From Capitulum mitella (taxonomy: Eukaryota > Arthropoda > Thecostraca > Pollicipedomorpha > Pollicipedidae): 64,000 nt of DNA. Under the pieces are notes generated by a model that was not told where the DNA came from, ran no database searches, and was given only the letters and a program-made list of their open reading frames with translations. Both the position numbers and the translations under genes were made by a program. Below are positions 10,282 to 21,133 of this stretch, piece after piece. Numbering within the stretch: position 1 is the first letter of the stretch; each line of letters starts with the position of its first letter. The DNA lies in NCBI GenBank assembly GCA_030062745.1, contig CP099854.1, positions 9,016,014-9,080,013 of the forward strand. The letters run 5' to 3'.

Positions 10282-10414
10282 CTCTGCCGGTGCTTCCGGT
10301 GTCTCCTGTCGTTGATGATCGCCACAGCCACCACCGCCACCAGCAGGCCACCCAACACTCCGATGCCCACGATGTAGCCAACGTCGCTGCCGCTGCCACC
10401 TCCGCCCCCGTCTC
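10282..10414 (-). CDS. Cadherin-like gene, exon 8: transmembrane segment
   Basis: The exon is 133 bp, in phase with its neighbours (two bases, 43 codons, two bases); donor GTAACG. After a glycine/serine linker (DGGGGGSGSDVG) it encodes a hydrophobic span of about 20 residues (YIVGIGVLGGLLVAVVAVAI) and then a basic stop-transfer stretch (NDRRHRKHRQ). This orders the protein: cadherin repeats outside, tail inside the cell. The glycine-rich linker replaces the cysteine-rich membrane-proximal domain of classical cadherins. The reading frame is set by exact phase agreement with the exons at 10983 and 9154. Confidence 0.9.
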
Positions 10415-10982
10415 CTTCAGAAACGCCAACAGCGTGTTGAGAAAGTCAGGCCAGGATGGACGGTCGTCGAATGGCATTTGGTTGTTTTGAAACGAGCGTA
10501 GCGGATACTGGCGTGGCTGCAGATAGGGGTTTTCGCTAAAGGCACGGCCAGTGAAGCAGCTCGCAATGTTTCACCAAACAGGAATGTCAAGAAACGGAAG
10601 ACCCTGCGCAGCACTCACTCAGGGTCTTTGTCTTTCAGCAAGTCCCCACGTCTGAAATGTTCGGGAAAAGTTTCCTCTTAAAAATGGGAGCCATGAGTTC
10701 AGTGATTTGCCATTGCAGCGTGACGAACGCTACTCTTCGACGGTCTACTGCCTACCGGTGTGAAACCAACGACGGCGAAGGATTGTTTACGAGTCCAGCA
10801 TCTCCTGTTTGACTGATCTTTGTGACGGTTAGGAAAAAATATAATCATCGGCCATGGTTCTCCGGACGGCTCTAATGAATTCCGAGACCAGATGAACTCC
10901 AGAAGGACCGCCGGCCGACTCGAAGGCGGGAGAAGTCCGACTCCGGAGTCGTGGATGGAGTCACGTGGGCGTCCGTAGTCAC

Positions 10983-11070
10983 CTTGGCTCGGCACCAGTT
11001 GAATCAGGAGGGTCGTCTGGCAGGAATATCGGCTGCCGGCCTGCTTCGCCTGGCGGAAGCCATGAGTCGC
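10983..11070 (-). CDS. Cadherin-like gene, exon 7: end of the last cadherin repeat
   Basis: The exon is 88 bp (29 codons plus one base), phase 0 in and phase 1 out. It encodes ATHGFRQAKQAGSRYSCQ and TTLLIQLVPSQ: the end of the F strand, where family members usually have A-x-D-G but this one has ATHG, and the G strand. It finishes the membrane-proximal repeat. Its acceptor (GGTGTGAAG) lies in the last unit of a minisatellite and has little pyrimidine tract, so the exact left border is the least certain of the set. Donor is GTGACT. Both phases agree with the neighbouring exons. Confidence 0.75.
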
Positions 11071-11360
11071 CTTCACACCGGGGTCTGCCACTTCACACGG
11101 AGGTCTGCCACTTCACACAGGAAGGTCTGACACCCTCGCACCAGAGGGCTATCTTCACACCGGGGTCTGCCACTTCACACAGGAAGGTCGGACACCCTCG
11201 CACCAAAGGTTCACGCCGGAGGTTCTGCCGCCTTCACACTCGAGAGTCTACCAACTTTGAAACCAGGGAGTTTACCCCCTCACATCACGGCGACAGTTGC
11301 CTTCACACCAGAGAACCTGCCTCCTTCACAACAGAAAGTCTGCCACCTCCACACCAGAGC
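11071..11360. repeat. Minisatellite filling an intron of the cadherin-like gene
   Basis: About a dozen degenerate units of 20-30 bp are built around TCTGCCACTTCACAC and CCTTCACACC. They occupy nearly the whole intron between exons 6 and 7. The last unit supplies the acceptor AG of exon 7. Confidence 0.8.
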
Positions 11361-11421
11361 GTCCGCCACCGAATCCACGACGCAACGAAACAGCGGCACA
11401 GACACACCTGGCGAGCTTTAC

Positions 11422-11531
11422 CTGGAGCACGAACGCGACCTGCGGCGGGGTCGAGACGCTGTCCGGTATCTCTTTGTCGAGTCGCAGCTCGCCGGAGCTC
11501 GGCTCGATGGCGAAATAGTCTGTCCAGTGGC
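11422..11531 (-). CDS. Cadherin-like gene, exon 6: middle of the last cadherin repeat
   Basis: The exon is 110 bp: two bases and 36 codons, acceptor CTCTTGCAG, donor GTAAAG (phase 0). The peptide HWTDYFAIEPSSGELRLDKE is a textbook cadherin D-E strand region: FxIxxxxGxLxL followed by an LDRE-like calcium motif (LDKE). It ends with the F strand QVAFVLQ. An in-frame stop lies just upstream of the acceptor, which fixes the exon start. The intron that follows is about 350 bp and consists almost wholly of a minisatellite. Confidence 0.93.
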
Positions 11532-11639
11532 CTGCAAGAGCGTGTCGAGTTCAGCGAACACGGATCCAGCGCGACGGGCGGATACGTCGTCGCTTCAGGT
11601 CGTTCGCTGCATCGCCGCCGCAATCAGGTGGCGTCAAGT

Positions 11640-11835
11640 AAACCGACTGTCACGGCAGTTCCTGTGGCGATCTCGCGACCTGTCACAGTGACCTGTCACA
11701 ACGACCTGTCACAGTGACCCGTCATAGTGACTTGTCATGGAGACTTGTCACGATAACCTGTCACAGCGGCCTGTCACAGCGATCCGTCATAGTGACTTGT
11801 CACGGCGACCTGTCACACCGATCTGTGACGTTTCC
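11640..11835 (+). repeat. CCTGTCACAGTGA minisatellite
   Basis: About twelve units of 13-16 bp (GACCTGTCACAGT, GACTTGTCATGG, GACCCGTCATAGT) lie in the intron between exons 5 and 6. Each unit carries a GTCACAGTGAC-like core. Confidence 0.85.
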
Positions 11836-12713
11836 ACGGCACCAGTCGCCTACCATCCGGCCGCGGAGTGGTTTTGACTACATCAAGGGGGTCGATCTTC
11901 CGGTAGACTCGCAGGTCTGGTAGCGCTTCATGTCACCCGTTCTTTGCCCTCGTGATATGTAGCCCCGGAGCCTCGTCAAATCCGTGTTACCGGCGCCATT
12001 ACTGCGCCATTAAAACCCATCGTCCAAACATCCCAGCTCCAAAATGACCTGTGGCCATGGTTAGTCAAATGGCTATTCTAATAGCACCGACGAACCCTTC
12101 ATGCGCCTGTGGCCATTTCGAAGCAGATGCGGCGAAAAACCGTTTCGGTGCAAATCAGTCTGCGCCGATGCGCGCGATTCGCCGTACGCGTCGTAGGCTC
12201 GGAGAAGTCTACTACTAATGATTGTTGGACGTGGCGCAACGTGGGCGGCGGCCAGTTGCCCCGTTCGATTTTGTGTCTTTTGTTGTTTTTTTTATGTTCA
12301 TGGTATTGAGTTATTTACAGCAAATTTAGATTTTAGGATTTTTAAGATTGCAAAATAAGAATTTTAATAAACTTTCTTTTAAGAATTTTAGTATTTTGCA
12401 GCGATCTGACCACAAAACATATCTTGTTATATTCAATGATTTCTGAAAATACATATGTTATGTTATTAGACGAATGCCTAGCGGCACAGGAGGATCCCTG
12501 GCTGGCCTCACAGTCAGCATTGTGGGACAAGCAAGTAGCCAGGATTTTTCTCAGGGGAGGGGGCCAATGTGAAATTTTGTCATATGGCGAAATTGGCAGG
12601 AAAAAAAGCAAAACAGCAACAGCAAAACAGCAAGCCGTTCGAACACCAGCGACAGGCCTACCATCTACCCGCCGCCAGTCTGGAGGATTTCGGCCCGGCT
12701 GGCGTCAGCTCAC
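11836..12713 (-). other. Intron of the cadherin-like gene, no other gene seen
   Basis: AT-rich from 12290 to 12480. At 12536-12600 it has a segment (GTAGCCAGGATTTTTCTCAG, then a G-rich tract) of the kind often found at ends of DNA transposons; related pieces occur near 35760, 56890, 58730 and 58975. Confidence 0.4.
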
Positions 12714-12807
12714 CTTGCACGTCCGTGAGGGAGTACTGGAACGGGCCGCCGGCGTCCGGGTCGGAGGCCGAAATGGACCCCGGCTGCACGTTGAGGGGCC
12801 CCACTAC
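12714..12807 (-). CDS. Cadherin-like gene, exon 5: start of the last cadherin repeat
   Basis: The exon is 94 bp: 31 codons plus one base, with a pyrimidine-rich acceptor (CCCCTCCACGGCAG) and donor GTGAGC. It encodes VVGPLNVQPGSISASDPDAG and FQYSLTDVQ. The ASDPDAG segment carries the DxD calcium ligands and FQYSL is the C strand of a cadherin repeat. Phase 0 at entry matches exon 4 and phase 1 at exit matches exon 6, where the split codon becomes glycine (DVQ-G-HWTDYF). Third positions are almost all G or C. Confidence 0.92.
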
Positions 12808-13299
12808 CTGCCGTGGAGGGGAGGGGGCGTCACGGCACCACTGCGGAGGGGCCCACCTCATCGTTTGAGTTGTGGAGGTGCAGGTCAACGCAACAGAAGC
12901 TCGCTGTCTATCCAGCTGGTCTGTGTTTTTGAGATTGTGGCAGTTCATAGTAGGGGTGGTATATAGCTTCTTTTTTCCTAAAAAAATGATGCCCCTCTTG
13001 GCAAGCGGTTTTGCTTGGCTTGCTTGGTCCGAGGTACAACAAGCGCTAATAGACTTCCGAGGAATGATGAAATGTGAAATAGTGGGGGCTCTGAGAACGA
13101 CACATCAGCGACACGAAGCGCGACAGGCGAAATGCCGCCACGACACCGTCTGCCGCAGTTTGTTTTTTATTTTTGCAAATGACTTCCGTTGTGCCGAAGT
13201 CCCTGGTAAACAGCTGCCTGAGTCCACCCGCTGAATCTCACGCACAGGCGGCGTGAACTCAACTCGGAGAGCGCCAGCAGTCCGCGGCGAGATACCCAC
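12808..13299 (-). other. Intron of the cadherin-like gene
   Basis: No gene or clear repeat is visible. Open frames running out of the neighbouring exons end within it. Confidence 0.5.
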
Positions 13300-13395
13300 C
13301 GTCTTGTTGAGGGCCTGGGCCGAATAACTGGAGTACTGGAATCTCGGCTGGTCGTTGTCCACGTCCTTCACGTCGACTGTGACGTCACTGGTCGC
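13300..13395 (-). CDS. Cadherin-like gene, exon 4: repeat boundary with DVDNDQP motif
   Basis: This is a 96-bp exon of exactly 32 codons, phase 0 at both ends, with acceptor TTTACTGAAG and donor GTGGGT. It encodes ATSDVTVDVKDVDNDQPRF, the last strand and linker of one cadherin repeat, including the calcium-binding DxNDNxP-type motif (here DVDNDQP), and then the first strand of the next repeat (YSSYSAQALNKT). Joined to the preceding exon it reads TIVAE-ATSDVTVDV, a normal F-to-G strand transition. Joined to the following exon it reads ALNKT-VVGPLNV. Confidence 0.9.
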
Positions 13396-14334
13396 CTTCA
13401 GTAAAAACGGGTCCTACCGGACAGATAAACCGTCGCTCTAGATCATTTATTGCATGGCGTCGTTGACAAATGACGTCATTGCGTTTCCGGTCATGCTGAC
13501 GTCCGGAATAATGATCCCTGCGGTTTCCGGTGTGAGAACCCTCGTGAAGTCGGCTTTGTCACAATCGAGGTCAATTCGGGAGGGCAGCATAGTGACAAAT
13601 CATCGGCTGCCCACGTGTTCCGCTATTTCAGCAGCCCTACAAACAGGAGATCGAGTGTACGAATGACACAAGAGCTAATGATCAAGCAGGACAGGTAAAG
13701 CGGCGATCACTCCGACCTGAGGAAATTATCACATCAGCCCTACGGGCCAGTAAGGATTGTTCATGGACTATGGAATGCGGTGTTTCCATGGCCCTATGAA
13801 CTTAACCAACGCTGGCGCGTCCATGCCCACAGCAACAGCAACAAACGGCGAGTTCAGTCGCGTGCCCATACATTGGCGATGTGAGCTCATTCCGGCGAAA
13901 ACGTTTTTCACACAGAAAACCGAAGATCCCAACTGTTGAATGGCTCGAGCCGTGGGCGAAGTTTTTTATCTTTTGTGAATGCTTCAGCATTCCCGAGGTA
14001 AATGTGAACTTTCACGAGGTCCTGTGGAATGAGCACCCACAGTGATTTTCGAGTGCACACAAGAAAATAAGTAGGACTCTTGGAATAAAAAGTTATGCTC
14101 CACATTGTCGTTGTTGTTAATGTTGCTGTTGTCGTAACATTGTCGTGAAATGGAAAGCAAGCCAAAAGATAACAATGCTTTTTAACCGGGTTCGACTGAA
14201 GGCCTCGAGTGACAAGGCCATAGCTGATATAGCTTTGTAAGAATCTTCGGACAGAAACATACATCCACCATGTGGCAGAAGGCGCGTGACCTGCGGACGG
14301 CAGCACCAATGACGCCACTGCCTGCGGCACTCAC
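13396..14334 (-). other. Intron of the cadherin-like gene
   Basis: No repeat family used elsewhere in the window is recognised. A run of GTTGTTGTTAATGTTGCTGTTG lies at about 14108-14130. Confidence 0.5.
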
Positions 14335-14519
14335 TTCGGCGACGATGGTGAAGCGGTAGGTCTTCTTCACGGCGAAGTCCAGCTGCCTCTTCAGCTTCAG
14401 CTGGGCGGTGTAGGTGGCGGGACCGTCTCTCGCGTGCTGCGCGGCGGTCAGGCTGAATGTGTCGTCCTTGTCGATCAGGCGGAATTTCAGCTTGTTGTTG
14501 TTGAGGTCCGGATCCGCGT
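14335..14519 (-). CDS. Cadherin-like gene, exon 3: body of the membrane-distal visible cadherin repeat
   Basis: The exon is 185 bp: two bases completing a codon, then 61 codons. Acceptor is TTTTCCACAG and donor GTGAGT (phase 0). The peptide opens ADPDLNNNKLKFRLID, which with the split codon gives the DxD calcium motif (DADPD). It continues through TFSLTAAQ and LKLKRQLDFAVKKTYRFTIVAE, matching the C to F strands of a cadherin repeat. The usual LDRE-type glutamate is replaced (QLDFA), so calcium ligation may be weaker here. The 5' strands of this repeat must lie in the unseen exon. One arm of a large direct duplication begins about 95 bp upstream. Confidence 0.87.
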
Positions 14520-15589
14520 CTGTGGAAAAGCGACCGGATTCCGTTTTTTTTTCGGCGGCGATTTTGGCTATCGTGGCCGTCTAGCGTAGCGAGGTCGCGC
14601 CCCGAGGTCAATTATTCGATTATGAGTCCATCTGTACCCCACATGATTGTGTTTCAACAATGGAGTCCAATCCAGGTCATGCTAGGTCAGTCCTTGTCAA
14701 ATGGGGTCGTCGGCTCAAATGCGTTCTTGGAGCCGCAGAAACATTCTTTTTTTGTAAATAATAATAGATGCTGAAGTCAAATGTAACATATGAATTAACC
14801 AAAACCATTGCTGAATGGCACACAAATGCCATCTTAGACCGCCCAAGGTTATTTTATGCTAATCACCTAGAATGATCTCGGATTAACCAAACCTGGTGAC
14901 TTCGAAGTGTTTGCAGTCTTTTTGGGTTGACATCCACCACAGAATCTAATTTCGGGTATGCCGCAATATTCTAGACTCGTCACCTGCGGCCGGCGCCGCT
15001 CCGCCCGTCGAAACAAAAGCTTTGTATTACCCTTTGTTCCGACGCATTGTGGCCCGACGCCCAAAGCGCAGGCTTCACTGCATTCCACCCTTCGCTGATG
15101 ACATAAAAGATACCTCACGTTAAATTTCTATCGCTCGCGGCGCCGGTGCAACTCTTCGCCATAAGTTTGGCGAACAGCCGCAGCGCTCGGACGGCGCCGC
15201 CCGCCAGCGCCCGGCGGCAGCCGACTCAGCCGACGACGCCCGGCGGGCCGGTCTGTCCAACGCATATCGCGTCATAGACACTACACTACAACACTATTAG
15301 TGCCGTTTGTAGCACGTCTTTCTTTTTAACTTTGATGCGACGCTCGCCATAACCATTTTAAAGACAGAGAATGTTTTACTGTCAATACAACACAACACAC
15401 TGTTGTGATGGATTGTTAAGTGTTTGGCACGATGAGATGCAGAATTATTTGATTGCGCTACAGCCACAATTCCGATCTGGTTCTCTGCTAAAGTTCAATT
15501 ATGCGTTCACCAGATGCATGTTTGGCCAATACTTAACACTCACCTGCATTCGCTGTTTGGCCACCTTCGATAGTAAGCGGGGTTGGGCA

Positions 15590-15820
15590 GGGGCTCCACC
15601 ACGCCATTTTGATTGAGGGTTATAGCACAGATGGCCTCAGAAGCCAATCTAACAAACTACAGAAGTGCGGAATTTCGGTTACACTCATCGGATTTGTATT
15701 TTTACAGGTGCTAGGTTGTTTTTTACAGTATTGCATGGATAGAATGCGCTTGTATTTTGACGAACATGCAATGTAGCTTCCCTTTTGGATGAAAATCATT
15801 TAATGCGGTCGAGGGTCGGG

Positions 15821-15861
<41 letters not shown>

Positions 15862-16162
15862 CATACCTCGATTCGACTCCACCACGTCATTTTGATTGGG
15901 GGTTATAGCACAGATTGTCTCAGAAGCCAATCTACAAAACTGCAAAAGTGCAGAATTTCGGTTACACTCATTGGATTTGTATTTTTACAGGTGTTAGGTC
16001 GTTTTTTACAGTATTGCATGGATAGAATGCGCTTATATTTTGACAAACCTGCAATGTAATTTCCCTTTTGGATGAAAATCATTCAGTGTGGGTGTAGGTC
16101 GGGATTTGATATCTATATATCTAATAACACATAGATATACATATATACATATACATACATAC

Positions 16163-16209
<47 letters not shown>

Positions 16210-16210
16210 A
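15590..16210 (+). repeat. Tandem duplication of about 310 bp ending in TA arrays
   Basis: The block starting CCACCACGCCATTTTGATTG with GGTTATAGCACAGAT occurs twice in a row (about 15597 and 15881), each followed by a (TA)n array (15824-15858, 16164-16206). The corresponding place in the second large copy has one block only. Confidence 0.85.
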
Positions 16211-16754
16211 GCATACCTCGATTCATACCTCGACTCCGTGAGATCAACGAGTGAACTCCTAGGTCAGGTCAGATTTTATTCTGTGGGACTATATATCATC
16301 AATTTCCATTTTTTAAACCAATTTGCGGAGTTGAAAAAGACACATTTGGTACCAAATATGCCTAAAATCGTCCTTATTTATCACATTTAGTGCCAAGAAT
16401 TAATAAAGGAACGATCTGAGGTCAAAAAGTATCATATTCGGCCATTTATCTCGTTTGACCTTCAGAAGGCCACGGGCTTATCTAAACTGACCTGTTCGCA
16501 AAAGGACTAACATTCTGAATCGAATTCATGCCCGTCATCTGTCGTTCATGCATACCTATTCCCTTAAAGACGTAAAAAAAGACATTTGGTGCAAAAATGA
16601 CTCTGCAAGTCTTCATTAATGACATCATAGCTCAGTGACCTGATATGACATAGGGTCGCCGTTTACAAAGCATTTGCAAGTAATTTAACGTCAGCTATGC
16701 CAAATTCCACAGCGCTGTCGTGCGCCGTTTTGCAGTAGTCCCGGAAACAGTGCT

Positions 16755-16850
16755 GTGAGAGCGATATTTCGCCGTCCCCGCGTCAACCGGTGTGAGACGG
16801 TGCGACCAAAAATACAGCCGACAGCGTCGTCAGATAGCCCTATAACCGAT
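16755..16850 (+). mobile_element. SINE body fragment
   Basis: GAGAGCGATATTTCGCCGTC, followed by GTCAACCGGTGTGAGACGG, matches the body of the SINE at 9780-9880. The tRNA-like head before it is decayed or missing. Confidence 0.65.
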
Positions 16851-17420
16851 CACCCTGGGGCATTGCTGGGGGGTGATATGAAACCCCTTGTCCGGCGAGG
16901 CTTAATCTGACAGGCGGACTCATCGGAGGTCACGTCAACGTATTTCAGTTTCCGTTCGATCCTATGAGGACCAATCCACCGAACGTTTTTAAGGGACCGA
17001 AGACGACATCCGGCAATAAATCGACTCAAGCCACTGTTGGTATACAGATCAGCATTACCGATTACATCAGAACAAATGGATCCATTTAAGCTCAAAAAGA
17101 TTGATGACCTCAGTTCATAACTTGGACCCAGGATGACCGGGACCCAATTAAGGACTGCTGTGAGAAAGCCACTGATACCACGTTGCGTTATTTAACTGTA
17201 ATAATATTGTAGGATTGAATTGCGTAGAATACTGACAATGTTGTTTATGCGACGAGGACCACCGCTGCAACGTTATTTCTCCACGGCATGCCCGTGAGAA
17301 AGACATCATAGAGCACCGACCTGTCACTGAAGGCCCACACTAGAGGCCTTCAGTGGGTGAACTTACCCGTTACACACCCGTTACCCAAGGATAAGCCCGC
17401 GGATGCGGATACAGCTATGC

Positions 17421-18125
17421 AAAATAACACGGGTAACGGGTGGGAAACAGGTACGCAGCTAACTTTTCGCGGCTTAACTACGGATCAAAAATAAAAATTG
17501 CGGGCTAAACGGAAATATTGTATTTTTTTAACAAACACTCCCCTCACAGAATTACTTGGATGCAGCTGATGTATACTGTGAATTTTGTAGTCTACTGTAG
17601 TAATACTATAATAGCAATATATCATTTACCAAGTCTTTTTAATCAAGAAGACTAGGCCTGCCGCTTTTGAATTTACGAACCTGCAGGTTCCAGTCTTCTT
17701 CATTTTCGTCTGTGGCCATTTAGGCTTTGACAGAGTCAAATGTGCTCGATGAGCTCATATGTTTTTCGATGTATGAAGAGACATATTATGGCAACACCTA
17801 CAGGAAAACAGTCATGCAAAATGATTGCAATAATAAAAACTTCATTTTGTACCACATATCAAGAGGTATGTTTTTATGCCCCTTTATCCTCGCCTGTATA
17901 AAATAATGAGGACGTCTGGTGCTGCGACCCACCGGCTATTTTCCCGTCGTGGGTCCCAGAGCGCCACGGAGAAAGCCAGTGTGTTGCGCATGACGAGATC
18001 TCGCGGCTGGTTTTCCATTTTAAGGTCTCGGGTCAACGGGAGGCATTTTTTCGACTTTAGGCACAAATTAACACCAAAAGAATAGGTAATGATGAAAGGA
18101 AATGGATATCACAGTGTTTGCCAAT
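17421..18125 (-). other. Unique spacer between duplicated units, with a weak exon candidate
   Basis: A minus-strand open stretch at about 17929-18053 (TRDLKMENQPRDLVMRNTLA, then FSVALWDPRREN) runs from acceptor GTGCCTAAAG to a donor CGGTGGGT. It has moderate third-position G/C and a faint likeness to the start of a cadherin repeat (MENQPRD, then a WDP near the DPD position). Its phases (0 in, 2 out) do not by themselves bridge exons 2 and 3. Otherwise no gene is seen. Confidence 0.2.
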
Positions 18126-19351
18126 CAATAATGAGTTCATCTGTACCCCACATGATTGTGTTTTAACAATGGAGTCCGATCCAGGCCATGCTAGGTCAGT
18201 TCTTGTCAAATGGGGTCGTCGGCTTAAATGCGTTCTTAGAGCCGCAGAAACATTCTGTTTTCTAAATAATAATAGACGGGGAATTCAAATGTAACATATG
18301 AATTAACCAACACCATTGCTGAATGGCACACAAATGCCATCTTAGACCACCCGAGGTTACCTTAAGCCAGTCAGCTAGAATGATCTCGGATTAACCAAAA
18401 CTGATGACTTCGAAGTGTTTACAGTGTTTTTGGGTTGACATCCAACACAGAATCTAATTTCGGGTATGCCGCAGTATTCCAGACTCGTCATCCTTCGCCG
18501 CTCCGCCCGTCAAAACAAAGCTTACGCTTTGTATTACCCTTTATACAAATTTGTTCCCTTTGTTCCGACGCATGGCGGCCCGACGCACAAAGCACAGGCT
18601 TCACTGCATTCCATCCTTCGCTGATGAAATAAAAGATACCTTGCGCCAAACTTCTATCGCTCGCGGCGCCGGTGGAACACTTCGCCACAAGTCTGGCGAA
18701 CAGCCGCAGCGCTCGGACGGCGCCGCCCGCCAGCGCCCGGCGGCAGCCGACTCAGCCGACGACGCCCGGCGGGCCGGTCTGTCCAACGCATATCGCGTCA
18801 TAGACTACAACACTCAACGTCACTACAACACTATTAGTGTGCTTTGTAACACGTATTTCTCTTTAACTTTGACGCGACGCTCAAATTTTAACGACAGAGA
18901 GTGTTTTACTGTCAATACAACACAACACACTGTTGTGATGGATTGTTACGTGTTTGGTACGATGAGATGCAGAATTATTTGATTGCGCTACAGCCACAAT
19001 TCCGATCTGGTTCTCTGCTAAAGTTCAATTATGCGTTCACCAGATGCATGTTTGGCCAATACTTAACACTCGCCTGCATTCGCTGTTTGGCACTTTCGAT
19101 AGTAAGCGGGGGTGGGCAGGGGCTCCACCACGCCATTTTGATTGAGGGTTATAGCACAGATGGCCTCAGAAGCCAATCTAACAAACTACAGAAGTGCAGA
19201 ATTTCGGTTACACTCATCGGATTTGTATTTTTACAGGTGCTAGGTTGTTTTTTGCAGTATTGCATGGATATAATGCGCTTGTATTTTGACGAACATGCAA
19301 TGTAGCTTCCCTTTTGGATGAAAATCATTTAATGCGGTCGACGGTCGGGAC

Positions 19352-19352
19352 T

Positions 19353-19427
<75 letters not shown>

Positions 19428-19436
19428 ATATATATA
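19352..19436. repeat. TA microsatellite
   Basis: A (TA)n array of about 40 units with single-base interruptions, at the same place as the arrays in the other large-duplication copy. Confidence 0.95.
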
Positions 19437-19979
19437 TCAGCATACCTCGATTCGTACCTCGACTCCGTCAGGTCACCAGTTTACTCCTAGGTCAGATCAG
19501 ACTTCAAGCTGGGGGACTATATATCATCAATTTCCATTTCTGAAATAAATTTTCCTGACTTGAAAAAGACACATTTGGGACCAAATATGCTTAAAATCGT
19601 CTCTTTATCACATTTAGTGCCAAGAATTTGTAAAGGAACGATCTAAGGTCAAAAAGGATCATATTCGGCCATTTACCTCGTTTGACCTTCAGAAGGCCAT
19701 TGGCTTATCTAAACTGACCTGTTCCCAAGTGGACTAATATTCTGAATCGAATTCTTGCCCGTCATCTGTCGTTTATGCATACCTATTGAGAAGTAAAAAA
19801 AAAAAAACATTTGGTGCAAAAAATGGCTCTGCAAGTCTTCATTAATGAGATCATGGCTCAGTGACCTGATATGACATAGGGTCGCCTTTTACAAAACATT
19901 TGCAAGTAATTTAATGTCAGCTATGCCAAATTTGACGGCGCTGTCGTGCGCCGTTTTGCCGTAATCCCTGAAACATTGC

Positions 19980-20085
19980 TGTGAGAGCGATATTTCGCCG
20001 TCCCCGCGTCAACCGGCGTGAGACGGTCCGACAAAAAATACAGCCGACAGCGTCGTTAGATAGCCCTATAGCCGATCACCCTGGG
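19980..20085 (+). mobile_element. SINE body fragment
   Basis: The same SINE body as at 16755, duplicated with the large repeat (CGATATTTCGCCGTCCCCGC, CAACCGGCGTGAGACGG). Confidence 0.65.
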
Positions 20086-20633
20086 GCATTGCTAGGGGTG
20101 ATATGAAACCCCTTGTTCGGCGAGGGTTAATCTTACAGGCGAACTCATCGGAGGTCACGTCAGTGTATTTCAGTTTCCGTTCGATCCTATGAGGACCAAT
20201 GCACAGAACGTTTTTAAGGGACCGAAGACGACATCCGGCAATAAATCGACTCAAGCCACTGTTGGTATACAGATCAGTATTACCGATTACATCAGAACAA
20301 ATGGATCCATTTAAGCTCAAAAAGATTGATGACCTCAGTCCATAACTCGACCCAAGATGACCGGGACCCAATTAAGGACTGCTGTGAGAAAGCCACTGAT
20401 ATCACGTTACGTTATTTAACTGTAATAATTTGTAGGACTGAGTTGCGTAGAATACCGACAATGTTTTTTATCCGACGGGGACCACCGCTGCAACGTTATT
20501 TCTCCACGGCATGCCCGTGAGAAAGACGTCATAGAAGCCGACCTGTCACTGAAGGCCCACACTAGAGGCCTTCAGCGGGTGAATTTACCCGTTACACACC
20601 CGTTACCCAAGGATAAGCCCGCGGATACGGATA

Positions 20634-21133
20634 NNNNNNNNNNNNNNNNNNNNNNNNNNNNNNNNNNNNNNNNNNNNNNNNNNNNNNNNNNNNNNNNNNN
20701 NNNNNNNNNNNNNNNNNNNNNNNNNNNNNNNNNNNNNNNNNNNNNNNNNNNNNNNNNNNNNNNNNNNNNNNNNNNNNNNNNNNNNNNNNNNNNNNNNNNN
20801 NNNNNNNNNNNNNNNNNNNNNNNNNNNNNNNNNNNNNNNNNNNNNNNNNNNNNNNNNNNNNNNNNNNNNNNNNNNNNNNNNNNNNNNNNNNNNNNNNNNN
20901 NNNNNNNNNNNNNNNNNNNNNNNNNNNNNNNNNNNNNNNNNNNNNNNNNNNNNNNNNNNNNNNNNNNNNNNNNNNNNNNNNNNNNNNNNNNNNNNNNNNN
21001 NNNNNNNNNNNNNNNNNNNNNNNNNNNNNNNNNNNNNNNNNNNNNNNNNNNNNNNNNNNNNNNNNNNNNNNNNNNNNNNNNNNNNNNNNNNNNNNNNNNN
21101 NNNNNNNNNNNNNNNNNNNNNNNNNNNNNNNNN
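20634..21133. other. Assembly gap (500 N)
   Basis: Exactly 500 N, a placeholder of unknown true length. It follows a duplicated repeat and lies in the intron where at least one cadherin exon is missing. Confidence 1.

Larger units (their letters stand above)
14612..17420 (+). repeat. Large direct duplication, copy 1
   Basis: From ATTATGAGTCCATCTG onward this stretch aligns with 18126-20633 at high identity by eye. It includes GC-rich DNA near 15000-15260, a TA microsatellite, a SINE body, and near its end a hairpin with perfect 11-bp arms (CACTGAAGGCC...GGCCTTCAGTG, 17325-17355) and CCCGTTAC repeats. Unlike copy 2 it carries an internal tandem duplication of about 310 bp. No convincing gene is inside. 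Confidence 0.88.
18126..20633 (+). repeat. Large direct duplication, copy 2 (runs into the gap)
   Basis: Counterpart of 14612-17420. It is cut by the N run exactly within the terminal CCCGTTACCCAAGG region, so the assembly probably broke in this repeat. The open frame at 18551-18982 is not preserved in copy 1 and is not considered a gene. Confidence 0.88.

Noticed and set aside
10965..11717. A 250-codon plus-strand frame
   Set aside because: It is antisense to two cadherin exons and mainly translates minisatellites.
17325..17355. Hairpin with 11-bp arms as a terminator or histone-type 3' stem-loop
   Set aside because: It lies in a dispersed repeat, lacks the histone loop sequence, and no gene ends nearby; the second copy at 20545 has a stem mismatch.
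18551..18982. A 143-codon plus-strand frame in the large duplication
   Set aside because: The frame is not kept in the other copy at 15050-15480, has no recognised domain, and crosses low-complexity GC-rich DNA.
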